Source of the DNA: Viscum album
Taxonomy: Eukaryota; Streptophyta; Magnoliopsida; Santalales; Viscaceae
Assembly (NCBI GenBank): GCA_963277665.1
Contig: OY728120.1
Location: 939,287,195 to 939,351,194, forward strand
DNA length: 64,000 bases
Direction: 5' to 3'
This document shows, in pieces, positions 1 through 13,454 of the stretch. The number at the start of each line of letters is the position of its first letter. Positions within the stretch are counted from its first letter, which is position 1. Below the pieces are notes generated by a model, which did not search any database, was not told the DNA's origin, and was given only the letters and a program-made list of their open reading frames with translations. The translations under genes were made by a program, and so were the position numbers.

Positions 1-2793
1 TAATGTTATATTAAAATAAATAATTTTTTATTAAATGGTATAAAATTTATAAAAATAAAACAAGTAGGAAAATTATTGAGGTAAGGTTTAAAATAACAAC
101 CATAATTAATTTAAGGTTCTTTTTTGCATTTTATTGTAACAATATTGACACTCAAAGAGTCAAAAATCCAAGTTGTCATAGTAAGAGTTAATTAGATTAA
201 ATAAGGGTTAAAAGAAAAATATAAGGGCATAACCATGACCTACACTTGTGCATAAATTATTGTATAAATATTATTAGACCCATATCACATTAAGATCAAA
301 TTTTAGTTGTTTAATGGACACTTATCCATAAAAATTACTTATATATTATTTAAATCAAAGATAGTTACAAAATGTCACTCTCTCTGTAATTAATATCATT
401 TATGTGTCTACATAGGAACAAAATCAAGATATGAACAAAAATAAATGTCTATTTTTATAATAATGAAATTATTTTAATTTTATAATTTTATTTTTAATTT
501 TTTTATATTATATAATTACCTTAAATTTTTCCTTAATGCTAAAAAATATTTACTTAATTAAAAATAAAATGATTGATTTTAAAAATATTAATTTTTATAT
601 ATTTTGGATGGTTTAGTTTTTATAAAAAAAATATATATTTATAAGATATATTAGATATTTTTGAAAGCATTATATTCGAATTCCAACTTTTTCATGATGT
701 ATTTATAGTCAAATTAAATGAATAGTATTTCATTTGAAAGTAATAATATTTTATTGATAAAATTATTTAAAAATCATATAAATATTAAATAATCACAATG
801 GGGATACAATATTATCTAAGATTTCATACCCAATTCATTTATAGACCATTTGGAAAGTCTTTGGATCTAAAATAGCCTTACCATATTTTAATATTTTGAT
901 GAATTCTCAAAGTGTCTATCACCTCAATTATAAAAGGGCACCTCCTCCATCACTTACTCACACCAATTTGAGCCATATATCTCGACATACCCTAGAAAAT
1001 ATCTCTTTACAACATCCTTATTTAAGTTACAGATGTTTTCTCCTTCCAAAATACCTACCCTAGATCACATAACAAGATATTAAAGGAAGTCCACCGAAGA
1101 AGAGGTAATCATCTTTATCGAATCTTTCAAAAAAATCTTCTTATACTTACTATTAATATGTTTTTTAGATGATAAAATAATAACTAAAATATTATATATA
1201 TTCTGATATTTTATTATTATTATGGTACAATCATATTTCACTTTTTATACATCCTACAAAAAATTAAAGCATCTCACTTTCAAACGTACGACTTATCATC
1301 TCCACGCCTTGGTGTAATATGTTTTTCATAACTACTTTACTTGAATGGTTATAATGATGTGAATAATGAATATATATTATAATTATTATATGATTATAAA
1401 TTCTAAAATATTAATATATCATCAACTTCCTTACTATTTTACCATTAAGGGAATGATACAGTCGCTTTTTCTTAAATACGGTCTACCATCTCGACTACGC
1501 GATGTGATTCATTTTCAATGTTCACTATTAAAGAATGATTATAAAAATGTATATAATTAATAAATATGATATATATTACCTTAATATCATTCTGTATATT
1601 AAAAAATTATATTCATTACATAATAACCATGACTTAGATGAAAAATCATGCATGTGAAAATGAATCATCCAACACTCGAAACAAGGGTAATAACAAAATA
1701 TTAATAACAAACGGGTGATAAGATGATCATATATTTTGTCATAAATATGAATATGGTTCTATTATAAATTAATAAAATTATTTAAACCATTATAGAGTAG
1801 GTTAAATCATGTTCAACTAAAGGAAAGTGCAAGGCAAGGGACTTCAACTTAATTTTCATTTCATTGAGACTTACTTGGTATTGTGCACCAAATTATTTTT
1901 ATGTGGGGTATATAGTACTCCTTTGAGATCATTATTCATTTGATATACATATTATTTATATCATGTATGTGGATATTTCCTACACTATATACCATTTTTA
2001 CATATGGTATTTACTTTGAATGTTATTTCATTAACTTGATAAATATTTATAAATCTACATACTTTACTCAATACTAATATTTGATGTTAAGGAATATTGA
2101 TTCATGATTTAAATAAATTATGCAATATATGAGGAATTATTTGGACTAGAAGACATAGGTGGGTCCTGGTTATCATTATCTCTTTAATGTATTGAAAGGT
2201 CTCGTGAGAAAAATTAGTTGGTGACAAACCCTTCATCTTTGTTTCCAAGAAGATCCTTATGGGTTTTTACCCATAGACTTAAACTATCTTGTGAAAGTTC
2301 TTGATGGTATTAGTTCATGTTCCATATATATGCCATATAATAATTAAGAATTTCCTATATTCAGAATTAATTCTTTATTATCAAGAGTATTTTCACTATG
2401 AAGAAATATATGGATGTGTTTCATTGTCAGTTGATTGATTAAATGGAATGTGTGTTCAGTTACCTACCATTCCATGTTTATTATTCACATTGATTCATGA
2501 AAGTTTCTACTATACGTAACCCTTACTGATAATTTGACCTAACCCTTATTTTTTTCCTTTCCCCAAGTTATGAATAAGATATATTTGAAAGATTTTTCAA
2601 GGATTCTGATAGTTTACTTTTGTTTTATATTATGTTTAATTTCCTATAACCAATGTAAAAAAGGGAACCATGTATTTATCTAGTTTACCAAGACTAATAA
2701 ACAATTCATCCCTTTGGGATTTAATTCTATATAATAATTCCAATATAATAAAGTATAGTACCATCTTTGGGCTTCTCGGGTGTGGGTATTACA
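1..2793 (+). mobile_element. LTR of Ty3/gypsy element X (left end cut off)
   Basis: Long terminal repeat on the plus strand; its start lies left of the window. It ends in ggtattaca at 2785-2793, matching the LTR ends of elements A and D (gggcttc, a G-rich stretch, then ttaca). Order of parts matches the LTR of A: TATA box near 929, a GAG|GTAAT donor-like site at 1105, two TACGR motifs 190 bp apart (1287, 1477), a small exon-like block near 1799-1832, and a CTTACTGA...CTAACCC block near 2522. Heavily AT-shifted, so old. No primer-binding site follows the end; instead another LTR tail continues, so this is a solo LTR or the 3' LTR of an element lying mostly to the left. Confidence 0.6.
929..936 (+). 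promoter_or_regulatory. TATA box of LTR X
   Basis: tataaaag followed by a C-rich stretch, with a donor-like ggtaat about 175 bp downstream, the same arrangement as in the LTRs of A and D. Probably the RNA polymerase II promoter of the element; activity is unlikely at this degree of decay. Confidence 0.45.
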
Positions 2794-2930
2794 ATTTAGC
2801 ATTGTTATCTTCTCCTTTTCTCTCTCTAGAGTCCCTATATAATGTTTTTAAGGATTTAAAGTGTTGTTTCTCAAGACCTAAGAATATACTTTTTAAGGTA
2901 ATGGTATATGGTCTCTTTTATTACTTTATT

Positions 2931-3080
2931 TGTGTAATACTTTCCAATTCCTTTAAATTTAAATATTAAAAGTTATTATAATTCATTGTTACAAATTCAT
3001 TATTTTGTGTAATACTTTCCAATTCCTTTTAGTTTCAATATTAAAAGTTATTATACTGCATTGTTACAAATTCATTATCC
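2931..3080 (+). repeat. 75-bp tandem duplication
   Basis: Two copies with a 75-bp period, starting tgtgtaatactttccaattc at 2931 and 3006, with a few mismatches. It lies in the LTR remnant of G. A local duplication; no function is suggested. Confidence 0.7.
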
Positions 3081-3160
3081 AAATCCCTATTCATGTCATC
3101 TATTTAAGTTATTATGGATTTTTTATTTCTAATATGTGTATATTTTATATGTAAAGATGA

Positions 3161-3180
3161 AATATATATATATATATATT
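3161..3180 (+). repeat. (AT)n microsatellite
   Basis: Short uninterrupted AT dinucleotide run within AT-rich LTR remnant. Confidence 0.7.
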
Positions 3181-3924
3181 GGATACTCTATCAGGTCCTA
3201 AGAACATTAAACTCTATTTTAGTAACATTTCACCTTTTCCAGCAATGCATGTCAACCGGAAAGTATTTCCTTAAGAAAATTTTATATCCCTAATACCTAT
3301 CAAATATGTGTGACACATAATCCTAATACTTAGAAGGGATATTGTTTAATAATTTATTTGGTCTCTTACCATTGAATATTATATTATTTAAAGACCATTT
3401 TTTGACCATTTGTTTGATATCTTGACCAAGGCCTTGATAGTATGATTATGATGTTTGAAATTATGAATTATTCCACTGTATTTTGGTTTTTATTATACAT
3501 GTAATAATTTATTTCAATTTTTATAATATTTATGGATTTATTGTTCTCATATTTTCATTTATCATATAATAATTTATTTATTTATTTGTTCTATATTATA
3601 TATGTCATGTTTATGTTAAGTTCTCTTTTATTGTATAGTATCCCTTAATGAGTGCTTGAGTTTAACCATTTATACTATTTCTAATTTCCCTAATAAACCT
3701 CTATGATTACTATTTATGATATAAATATAGTCATGGAGAAATAATAATGTTTTCATGTATTCATATAATATATTTTATGTGACCCATGTAATGTAATAGT
3801 CATTTATGTATATAGTTTCCTAAGACTACTAAATTTTTGGATCTTATGTGTTTTGATATATGTGCTTCATATAATTTTATTAAAATATACACTAACTCTA
3901 GGTTACTAGAGTCATATCTCTATA

Positions 3925-4639
3925 GTAGGTATTAGATTAAATTCCATAGAAACCTTAAGAACTATATTTAGAAGAACAATGTTAGAAAACAAAACCCTAT
4001 GAAATCCCCTTAAGAAATTATTGAAATTTTTATATGATTTATAGAACACTCAAATTGAATTTATAATAAATTTATAGAAATTATATATTATGACTAACAG
4101 TCCATAGTTTTATTTGTGCTCTAATTAGGTTTACTCTATTATTTAGAAATTTTTCCCAAATGAAGTAATGGAAATTGTTCCAACACTCATAATCAATGTA
4201 GGGAATATTGAAAACATCAAATCATTTTATGATAAATTAAGGAAAGAGTTGTTAGTTTAAATTTCTACTGTAAATCTTATCGAAATGAAAATATATTGGG
4301 TTGTCTATATTAAAATTCATAGAGGTTCTTTAGTTACAAACCTATTTTTTATAAAAATAGTTGTATTTGAAATAATTATTAAGATGTAATGGTAATAAAT
4401 TTATAATGCAAGAACTAAATATCGAGGTAAGGTGATTAAAATTTATGAGGATATAATAAAAACCCTTGCTTTTAGAGGATATACTTCATTGTCGAATTAT
4501 TTTTTTGAACCGCATTCAGTGGTTCATCTTAATTAAATTCTTAGAGAAGATGAATCATTTAATGACTAGGATATCCTAAGAATAGTGTATGTATATAGAG
4601 TAAAATATTATATTAATGTATTACCCAAGAAATCATCTA
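3925..4639 (+). other. Leader and eroded gag region of G
   Basis: The block ccatagaaaccttaagaact (about 3948) matches the D leader (tagaaaccttgggaactaga), so this is the start of the internal region of G. Beyond about 4100 I see no Gag core, zinc knuckle or protease motif. The distance to the RT relic is only about 700 bp, so most of gag is deleted or unrecognisable. Confidence 0.35.
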
Positions 4640-6182
4640 GATATCCATCTGATCATGAAGATAAATTTTCCAGTTATCTCATTCTATATGTAAATCCCAT
4701 TTTTAAGACTCCCTATAGAATTACTTAGGTGGAATTTGTGGAATTAATAAATAAAATAAAAGATTTGTGCGGTAAAGGTTTAAAACTACTTAGTGACTCA
4801 ATGTGGGGAGAACCTATATTATTTTTTAAGAATAAAGATCAATTTTTGAGGTTTTTCATTTACTATAGAGAAATTAATGTCGCTACTACTAAGAAAAAGT
4901 AACATTTACCACATATTGATGATCCATTTAATTAACTTCAAGGGGATTAAGACTTATAAATGATTGATCTTCATTAAACTTATCATTAATTAAAATTTAA
5001 GTAGGATGATATAGAAAAGAAAACATTTAATACAGGGTATGAGAATTATGAGTTCCTAGTAATGTCTTCTATGTAAATAAATGCACTATCCATGTATATG
5101 TATTTGATGAATAGAGTATTCAAGGATTATATTGATAATTGTTTTGTGTTTGTAATTAATTATGTATTGATATACTCCAATATATATGAAGAACATGACA
5201 ACCATTTATAAATATTTTGGTGACTCTTAGAGAAAATGATTTATATAATAAACTTAGTAAGTGTGAATTTTGGATTCCACAAGGTTCATTTCTTAGAATA
5301 ATTATTTCCAAGGATGGAATTTTATTTTACCATATAAAGAAAAAAAATTCAAATAATGTTCCACACTAATGAATATAACTGATGTATATAGTTTCGCTAT
5401 CTTATCTGGTTACTATTGATGATTTTTTTAAAAATTTCCCTGGTAAGATCAACCATTAACCAAGCTAACACATAAATGGGTCAAACTCACATAGCCAAAG
5501 TAATGTTAATAAAGTTTTGAGGAACTAAATAAGATATTAATCAGTGCATATATATTAGTCTTACCATCAATAAAGGAAGGATTTGTTATATGTAGTGATT
5601 CATCAAAGAAAGGAATAGGGTGTATTCTTAAGAAAAATCATAGAGTTGTTTATGCATTAAGGAAATTAAAATCCCCTAAACAAAACTATAAAACTCATGA
5701 TATTGAGATGGTAGTTGTAATATTTTCTTTGAATATATGGAGAAACTTTATTTAGGTGGGATTTGTGACATATATATGAATCATAGGAGTTCAATGTATT
5801 TATTCACAATGAAATAAATCAAAATGAGAAAAAAAAATATTGCAGGAACTACTCAAGGTCTCTTATTATGAAATAAATTACCACCCTCGGAAGAAAGAAA
5901 AGGTGAAAAATGCATTGAGTGTGAAGGATAATTTAGTTCTATCAATTATGAGGATAGATAAGGATCAAATGTTTATGGATTTAATAATGTTAAATTGAAA
6001 TTATTTGGGTAAGGTATAAATCATTCCTTTTATAAGTAACTACCCTGCCATATTTACTATATAAGATAAATCACTCTCATTAAGATGATATGGGACTATT
6101 AAAAAATATTACAGTGGCATAATATGGGACATGTAAGTAATTCATCTATAAAGATGGTGTACTGATGTTTGGAAAGTGACTA
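4640..6182 (+). pseudogene. Ty3/gypsy pol relic of G: RT, RNase H, start of integrase
   Basis: Once the pol polyprotein that copies element RNA to DNA and integrates it. Read by three-frame comparison. From about 4650 there is an N-terminal RT stretch (FKTPYRIT, then WGEPILFFKNKD, then YREIN). From about 4960 comes YENYEFLVM, then a strand ending in YVLIYS near 5178, where the catalytic F/Y-x-D-D should stand; both aspartates are gone. RNase H follows at about 5550-5940, with CSDSSKKGIG keeping the first catalytic Asp and HDIEMVVVIFSLNIWRNF. A short integrase zinc-domain trace (about 6100-6160) ends the relic. Numerous stops and frameshifts. It is cut at about 6183 by the minus-strand LTR I. 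The overall type is the plant chromovirus-like gypsy group; the exact clade is not determinable here. Confidence 0.75.
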
Positions 6183-6217
6183 TGTGTACCAGATATAGTG
6201 ACCCATAATTTATATAA

Positions 6218-6244
6218 ATATATATATATATATATATATAATAT
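6218..6244 (+). repeat. (AT)n microsatellite
   Basis: Run of about 13 AT dinucleotides close to the left end of LTR I. Confidence 0.8.
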
Positions 6245-6729
6245 CTTATTATATTAATATTCATTAGATAACATAACGATCCGTGCCAAAATCATATAGG
6301 TAGAGTGAATTTAGAAACATGGATACATAAACTACTTGTATATATAAGATCTACATAATCTACCACTTAATTATTTACAACTTAATACCTTCTTATATAT
6401 ATCATAATTAAAAAATTCCTTTATATTCAGGTGAAGGGAAACATAATAAAGTGTGAGCTTACATGCCCAATATGGGTAAAAAAGTTAGATATCAATGATC
6501 CTATAAGCATAACATGATCATAAGGGTATGAGAACATGATCATGACATTTGAAATACATAACCTACATATCATATATCATAACCATGATTCATGGAATCA
6601 AGTATGGTAGTTCATAAGAAATGAATAATTAAGAAATAAATGAACATGGGCCTTGAGAGAATAAAATTTTAATATTAAATTTATTTTTGTCTTACACAGA
6701 AGTAAAGAAAATCATTTACTTAGTAGTCA

Positions 6730-6965
6730 AGTATCTCTGCCAAGACTATCATAGTGGATTGGGTTCACTCCCTATTCTGTAGTCAAGGTTAACTCCTAAG
6801 ACTATCATATTGGATTGGGTTCAGTCCCCATTATATCAAGATTCACTCCCACGACTATCATAGTTGATTGGGTTCACACCCCATCTCGTAGTAAAGTTTC
6901 ACTCCCAATACTATAATAGTGTATAGATTCCCTTACTAAAATGGTTTCACTCCTCATTCCAGTCC
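6730..6965 (+). repeat. About four 55-bp tandem repeats in LTR I
   Basis: The core gactatcatagtggattggg, followed by a ttcactccc-type box, recurs at 6744, 6800, 6853 and, decayed, about 6908 (spacing 56, 53, 55). It sits where the LTR of A carries its ggccgaggcctt repeats, so it probably represents the same repeat-prone LTR segment in another family. Confidence 0.7.
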
Positions 6966-9302
6966 TATTAATCTCTTGAGATATCCATCATTACCAAATG
7001 AATTATTGGTATATATAATTTGGGTCCCACATTTCACATAGTGAAAAACATAAATATTTGTTCCACAATATAATAAAATATTCATCATATCATAACACAT
7101 GAAAATGAAATGGGTTTCATAAACATTTCAATATATCATGATACCATAACCAGTGGAAGATAAATAGGTTTCATAAATATAATTTCATTGTAATCATAAA
7201 CCATCCATATATTAATAAGGATTTTATCATTGGATCATATCCCTATTTAATCTTAATTAACATCCAATAATGTTATCTTAGAGGGAAAAAATCTTTTTAA
7301 ATATCACTTGAACATTTTAGGGGGAAAATTCCCTTTATACTTTGAAATCCCTTATATAAAATTTAAATATATCTCAAATATTAAAGAAATTTTTGACTTT
7401 TAAAAGAACCTTGGAAACATATAAAATAATCTTAAAATAAATGATTTTTTATGACAGAATGAACTTCCATTCATTCCATATATGTTAAAATAAATATTTC
7501 AATCATGTTTTTGATAAAAAAATGTCAAAATAACCTCATTAAGAAAATAATAAGAAGATTCCCTTTTAAAAAAAAGTAAAAGTTCAATCATGTGAAAAAA
7601 TTAATTTAAAAAATAATAGTATAATATTTAATACATTATTGAAAACATTTTCATTAAACATGAAGGTATAGAAATATATAAAGAATGATTTTATACCAAA
7701 GAGAGAAATAAATTTTGTTTTCCTTAATAGAATATTTTTGTCTCTTGAGTTTTTAAAGAGAGGAAAATGAAAGGAAAATATGTATTATCTAGAAATAAAA
7801 ATAGAAGAATAAAATTATTGAGTTTCTTTGAGGTATATCATGAAAGTTTTTCATCGTAAATGAAATCATAAAAAATCTTGATGAATAATGATATTGTAAC
7901 ATAAAACCCATAACCCAAGTCTCGTATTTATTCATACTCATTAGAAACTATAGTATAATAAATATAGATTTATTATACATGTATTATAAAACCATACTTA
8001 TATATATCATACCATATATGATTTTATTATAACTTATTATCACTTTTATATTAATAATTCGTTATTAAAATCATTATTTTGGGTAATAACTTCTTTATCT
8101 TTCATGAATGTTTTGGTTCGATAGTCTTAGTATTTATACTTTGATCCTCATTCCATCATCTCTAGAATGTTAACCATGATATTAATATCATATATATTGA
8201 TTATATTTTTTTTGATTCATCTGAAAAAGTTATATATAGAAAATTAATTATATCATTCATGTATATGGTAGGTCTTGAATATGAATTAAAGTTGTTTTCA
8301 TTTTTTGATTAATGAAATGAAAGAAATTTAATTAATAATTCACCTCACATGGGGTCTGGTTGTGTACCCTACATGACCATGGGCCCCAACAAACCTTCAG
8401 TCTCCACAATATGTTGTGTACTACCAATAACATAGTGTGTAGTCTCAAAAAACCCATCTTCTAGGAATAAGAAGAACACATATGTGTGTTCACTGAACTA
8501 CACGCTATGTACACAGGTACTCCCAACCAGAAACCCCTTGTAACGGCTTGAATCCCCCCATTTATCCACAACTAAGCCTAGATCGATACCCAAGGGGTCC
8601 CCATAAACCAATGAATGGATTTAAAAGTTTATAAATAACTAAGATACTAGGATTTATATAAAAACATTAAAAATGGGCCTACCTTCATAAACAATCATTG
8701 AATCTTTGCACCAGATCTACTGCACGCACCCATCGAGCCTCAATCTACCTTTAGACGAGCTCCTTGGGTGGAATCTCCACCTCAATATCCATCTTCTCTA
8801 CCTCTCCCTCTTTCATCAACTTGATTCAAGATCCCACAGGGGAATATAGGATAATCCAAATGGGGGAAAGATAAAGAAAAATGGAAAAAATGGAAGAAAA
8901 AAGAAAAAGAAACAAGAAAAGAAAAGGGGATTGAGCCTGGCCTTAGTGACATTGATGGGTTTATGGATAGAATAGGAAAACTTTATCACTATATACTCAA
9001 CCACATAAATAGAATCTAAATTTGCTTCTCTTTTTTAAATATACGTCCAAACGAACATGCACAAATAATTTATTATATAATTTATTATATATTAAATTTT
9101 CCATGAAAATTTGATTGGATCAGATTTCCACCAAACTTCTTTCCTTAGGTAATAACACTATCATGGGACTAATTTAGTGGTTAGAAAAATTATCTAAGAT
9201 CATCTAATAAGATAAATTTCCATTTTTCTCCTAAAACCCATCCATGAAAAAATATTACATTTCCCTTTATTTTGACAACCCTTGATGACACGGGGCATCA
9301 CA

Positions 9303-9316
9303 ACCCCACCCCCCCC
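9303..9316 (-). other. Polypurine tract of element I
   Basis: On the minus strand a run of G with one T (tggggggggtggggt) directly precedes the TG that opens LTR I. This is the expected plus-strand DNA priming site of an LTR retrotransposon. Upstream on the minus strand (9317-9422) I recognise no coding motif. Confidence 0.45.
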
Positions 9317-11408
9317 ATAAATAATTCTCACCCATGAGAAGCCTATATGGTCATGAAATAGAAATGTTGTCACCCAAAGCATTGTCATAGATGATTATAT
9401 CTCAAACGTACAATGATCAGTCTTATAGCACCCACAACTCCCCCAAAACAAAATAAATTCTACCATGACTGCTCTATTGATCCCCATCATAGGAGTATCC
9501 TTATCATATCCCAACTATACAGATGGAAAAACACACAGCCCACACTATATCCATCATTGAACATAATGGATATACATGGATAACCGCTCATACATGAGTT
9601 CCAGTAAGAAAATAAAACTGATCATTTCTGGCCCACTAGGATCATCAACCTCCATGATCAACAAACAACTTAAATAGGGACCATGACTTCAAAAATACTA
9701 TAGTGAACTCCCCCCCCCCCCCCCCGGCATAATTATTTCCTTAAACCATTCTCAAAAGCACAAAATGACACATTGTCATGTGGAAAAAGTCCTAATAAAT
9801 CATGGCTAACATGTTTAAAACCACTAACCATGCTCCTCACGTAGGTTTTTTCCAATAAACTAACACTCCTAGAAAAAAATAATGCATCTCCCTCATGAAA
9901 TAATCATCCACATGACTACCCTTTATTCCAGCATTAATCCAAAACCAAAATCATCTAACCATGTTTCCAATATGGTACCCAAATCACTAAAAAACAAGAA
10001 GGGCCAAGAAACTAACCAAACCTACCCTCTAAATCCATCTATGAGATATGGAGAACTCCAAGTGATCCACTTATCAGAAACTAGAAATCCCCATCCTTAA
10101 TCACATCCTAGAGATAGCATACCTCAATGGCCCCGCTAAGGAATAACATCCCTGTCCACCCAATCCATTGGTGATAGAATACAAGTGGGCCCCACTACAT
10201 GAACTGATAGACAACCTGTGGCAAGAACAACCCCCTCCCAAGAAACAAAAAATTTGGACTTCAGGGGAACCACAAACTCAGGTAAACTCAATGTCAATAC
10301 AAAGATCCCTCAAGAATCTTTTCCTTCATCGATCCACCAATAGGGAACCCAATCCCACTACCAAACCACCAGGGTTTCTATATATCCCTCAATTAAGGTA
10401 TTTTATCTCCCTCACTATAGAAACTCTCACCACATGATCCACATGACCTATCATCAGAAATAAAAAATGAGATTCATTTGATTAGAATTACACTAAGTAC
10501 TTATACAAGAAAACATCATATGAGAAGTAACTGAAAATTTAAATAGCTGAACCTCTATCACCAATAAAATACCACAGAAATGCATATTCCATGTGAATCC
10601 AACATGCTTATATTGATATATGAAAAATAACCTATTACCCATGGGAAAAGATCCAAAAATCTATATATACCATAAATCCACAAACCAAATTACATCACAA
10701 TAGGTGAAATAACACAACCATAAAAATTGATTCCAAGAATAGCAGTCACATGCCCTAGAAATTTTCACTTCCTATTGGTAAAGGTATTCACAGCACTCTG
10801 GTCTGATATCCATCATAAGTTCTAATACATTCTTAGAAGTCATGTATAATAAATCCCCAAATCAAAAAACCAAAAGGATCTGATATGATTTTTTTATTGA
10901 ACCATCTTGGTTTGACCTAACACATTTTAATGACCTGGACTTTTACAAAATAAACCCCCTTCTTGAATAAATAAATGTGTTATTAAGTAATGTAGCTATA
11001 AAAAACACATACATTACTTTTGTTATTTTGGACTATTATGTGGTCTATAAAATTTAAATGACTATTAATCATCATAACTATTTAAAATATAGTCATTTTA
11101 TAGAGACCATTAGTATTTTTATATTAAGATTTATGATAAAGTCCTTTTGACAAAGACAAAGGAAGTGATGGTATTGATTAGTAGGATCATACGCTGTGAA
11201 GCCCACTTATCAGAGTTTCTAAGGGAGATAGCATCATTGGGATTTTCCCTTTAGAAATCCTAAGATGAGATTTAATAACTAAATCATGGTTGAAACCATT
11301 TATGGGGGAAGTTCAAGCTCATTGAGATCATAACCCAAACCATGCTTGTCAAACCACCCCATGAAAATAACACCATCAAACACCTTACCCTTACGGAATT
11401 CTCTAGTG
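9317..11408 (-). other. Uninterpreted stretch, possible E-type LTR remnant on the minus strand
   Basis: No credible gene on either strand. On the minus strand, segments around 10030-10180 weakly resemble the LTR of E (gatttctagtttctgataag against gattttttagttggtaag). A possible end (ggtgctata, about 9423-9431) is followed by a weak primer-like string. Low-confidence reading: a decayed solo LTR (J) next to the 3' end of element I. Plus-strand open stretches around 9882 and 10168 encode nothing I recognise. Confidence 0.25.
9710..9725 (+). repeat. Homopolymer of 16 C
   Basis: Uninterrupted C run (G on the minus strand). It may be an expanded polypurine tract of a minus-strand element; no LTR start was recognised directly beside it. 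Confidence 0.8.
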
Positions 11409-13439
11409 TAATAAAGGTTTGTGTATCTAGGCCCTAAAAGTATGAATTTTTATGCTTAATTTTTAATAAAATAATGATTATATTTATCCATTTTTATTAT
11501 AAAATTATAATTTTTTAATGAGTTTGTTAAAAAATCATTTTCAGTATGAAAAAACATGAGTTGTGTTTTTGGGAAATATATAGTCTCAAACAAGACACTC
11601 TTTTTAATGAATTTAAGAATTTTTTAAATTAATTTTATTTTAATAAAATATTATTATTAAATAATATTTATTAAATATAATTTATAATATAATTTTATGA
11701 AGTCGAATATTATTTTTATATGTTTCGGAAAACTATTTTTGTCAAAAAACCAATATTTTTTAATAAATATGGTATTATTATTTAAAAGTCTAAAATATCA
11801 TACTTATAGAATTATTTGGATAAAATAGATATTATTTTTTAAATCATAACATCAAAATTATCCAAGGGTTAATTTTTCATAATTTTCAAAGATAATCAAA
11901 TTTTTAGGTGAAAATTAAAAATGAAATAAATATATAATGTGTATTATGACATCATAATGACCCAAAAAATATATAATATATTCCATAAATTTAATGCAAT
12001 AAAAAATATAAATTTTCCCTTTAAAATATTTTATTTTTGATTTTATTTGATTAATTTTATAAATCCTTAATGAATACTTAAAAATATATATTATATTTTA
12101 AGGTTTTAAATTCAAATCTTTGTAAACATGACTCCCTTCCCCTCACCAATGGTGTTATTTTAAAGTTATATGTTATTATAATTATAAAATTATTAAAAAT
12201 ACTCATATTTGATAGAAACCATGGGAAAAAACATGGTAAGGTTTTTGGTTTCGATTACATTATCATGTAGGGTCCAAAACCTAATTTTGGAAATTAATAA
12301 AGAGTTCCTCTCTATTTTTCTATATAAACTCAACCAAACTCCCATTAATCTTCACTAAAAACTTTTTTAGAATGATTTAAATATACCATTTCTAGTCTAG
12401 ATAAATCTCAGAGCTCCCCCAAGCTGTTAATAAGCTCCTCCCAGGCTTTTAGAAGCATCCTCTCAAGGTAAGGTATCCTCTTGTTCTCCTATTTACTAAA
12501 GCAACAAGTTTATATTATTCTCTTTAATTTACACTTGTTCATGTTGGATTATTTTATTAAGTATACATATTTTTGTACTTATTATTTAAAATTTATTATA
12601 TACCCCTTTCACTCTCATTTATCCCTCACATTAATCTTTGTGTACCCTCGTTATGCAGTAGAAATTATCCTACGATTCTCCATGCTAAACATTTGTGTTA
12701 TGAATACCCATCATTGTTTCCACTTGAGGGTATTCACCTAGATTTAAATATCCATAATTGATTGTTGACTTACATTTATATATCCCATGCTCATTAATCA
12801 TGGGATTAAATGTGATGAAATATTATCCCATGTTTAATGATCTATGTAGAACACTAATGCATGTATATTATATTAATGTTACGGGTGGTCCAAGAATTAT
12901 ATATCCATCCAATGCATTGGGTAATTTTTTAATCTCATGAGATGAAATGTATGGTGAATGAGAGGTTATTATAAGCACATTATTTTATTTTCTTCATGTT
13001 TTTTATCCTTGAATTATGTTTATGATGTTAGGTTTTATGTCATTATAACATTCCCATGTTGTCTTTATGTTATCATGTTATATCATGCCTCATTTTTCAA
13101 TATTATGATTATCACCCCTCTTATGTTACCTTGATATGACTCTTCTCTCACATTTACTACTTTACCTTATGTTATGATTTACTCCCTTACTATGATTTAT
13201 AGCTCACCCTTTTCTTATGTACGTCCTCAGATTATCCCACACACTTAAGAAGATCGAAGGAATTTTAGGTCCTATTTCATAGTTTTTAAAAAATGATATT
13301 GTCCTCATGTTTCAAGTTAATGTTATATGTACCTAATTTCCCAAATAAACTAGGCCTCATGATCTTCTGGTGTTGTTTTATGAGTATCTTTATGTAATAA
13401 ATCGTGAAAAAAAAGTTTATTAAAGATGTGGGTTGTCAT
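11409..13439 (+). mobile_element. 5' LTR of element H (start uncertain)
   Basis: Its 3' end is set by alignment with A: ggttgtcat then gttgtcattagagg, against ggcgttaca then gttggtatcagagg. It contains a TATA-like tatataaac at 12321 and a donor-like CAAG|GTAAGG at 12478, in the same order as other LTRs here. The start is placed at tgtaataaagg (11409) only because that resembles the TGTAATACC opening of A; it could be several hundred bases off. Very AT-rich and old. Confidence 0.45.
12321..12329 (+). promoter_or_regulatory. TATA-like box of LTR H
   Basis: tatataaac, followed about 150 bp downstream by the GGTAAGG donor-like site, as in A and D. Confidence 0.35.
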
Positions 13440-13440
13440 T

Positions 13441-13454
13441 GTTGTCATTAGAGG
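13441..13454 (+). other. Primer-binding site relic of H
   Basis: gttgtcattagagg aligns with gttggtatcagagg of A, the initiator-Met tRNA type site, with C-to-T-like and other decay. Confidence 0.45.

Larger units (their letters stand above)
2794..3924 (+). mobile_element. LTR tail of element G, interrupted by X
   Basis: From about 3640 the sequence follows the last 300 bp of LTRs A and D: a cttaatgagtgcttgag block, then cctaagactactaa, then a decayed end near tctctatag (about 3924). A primer-site relic (taggtattagat, 3926-3937) follows, comparable with tagcatcagaag in D. The first part (2794-3640) is AT-rich and only presumed to belong to the same LTR. Reading X as inserted into this LTR explains two LTR tails in a row. 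Confidence 0.45.
6183..9302 (-). mobile_element. Minus-strand Ty3/gypsy LTR (element I)
   Basis: On the minus strand the LTR starts at 9302 as TGTGATGCCCCGTG, like TGTAATACC of A and TGTAACACCCC of D. It is preceded by a G-rich tract (9303-9316), so it is a 3' LTR. Further along the minus strand are a GAAGGTAGG donor-like site (about 8690), a 55-bp tandem block, a tail resembling the CTCAAGAGAT section of A, and the counterpart of the GAGCTCACCC block near 6455. The left end is set near 6183 (tgtgtacc), where the integrase relic of G stops; the exact base is uncertain. The partner LTR was not found. Confidence 0.55.

Noticed and set aside
9710..9725. G-quadruplex regulatory element
   Set aside because: A single 16-base homopolymer of C; more likely an expanded polypurine tract or slippage, and its length may be a sequencing artefact.
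12481..12940. Three overlapping plus-strand open frames of 60-86 codons
   Set aside because: They lie in LTR H downstream of its TATA-like box, are hydrophobic AT-rich chance frames and share nothing with known proteins.
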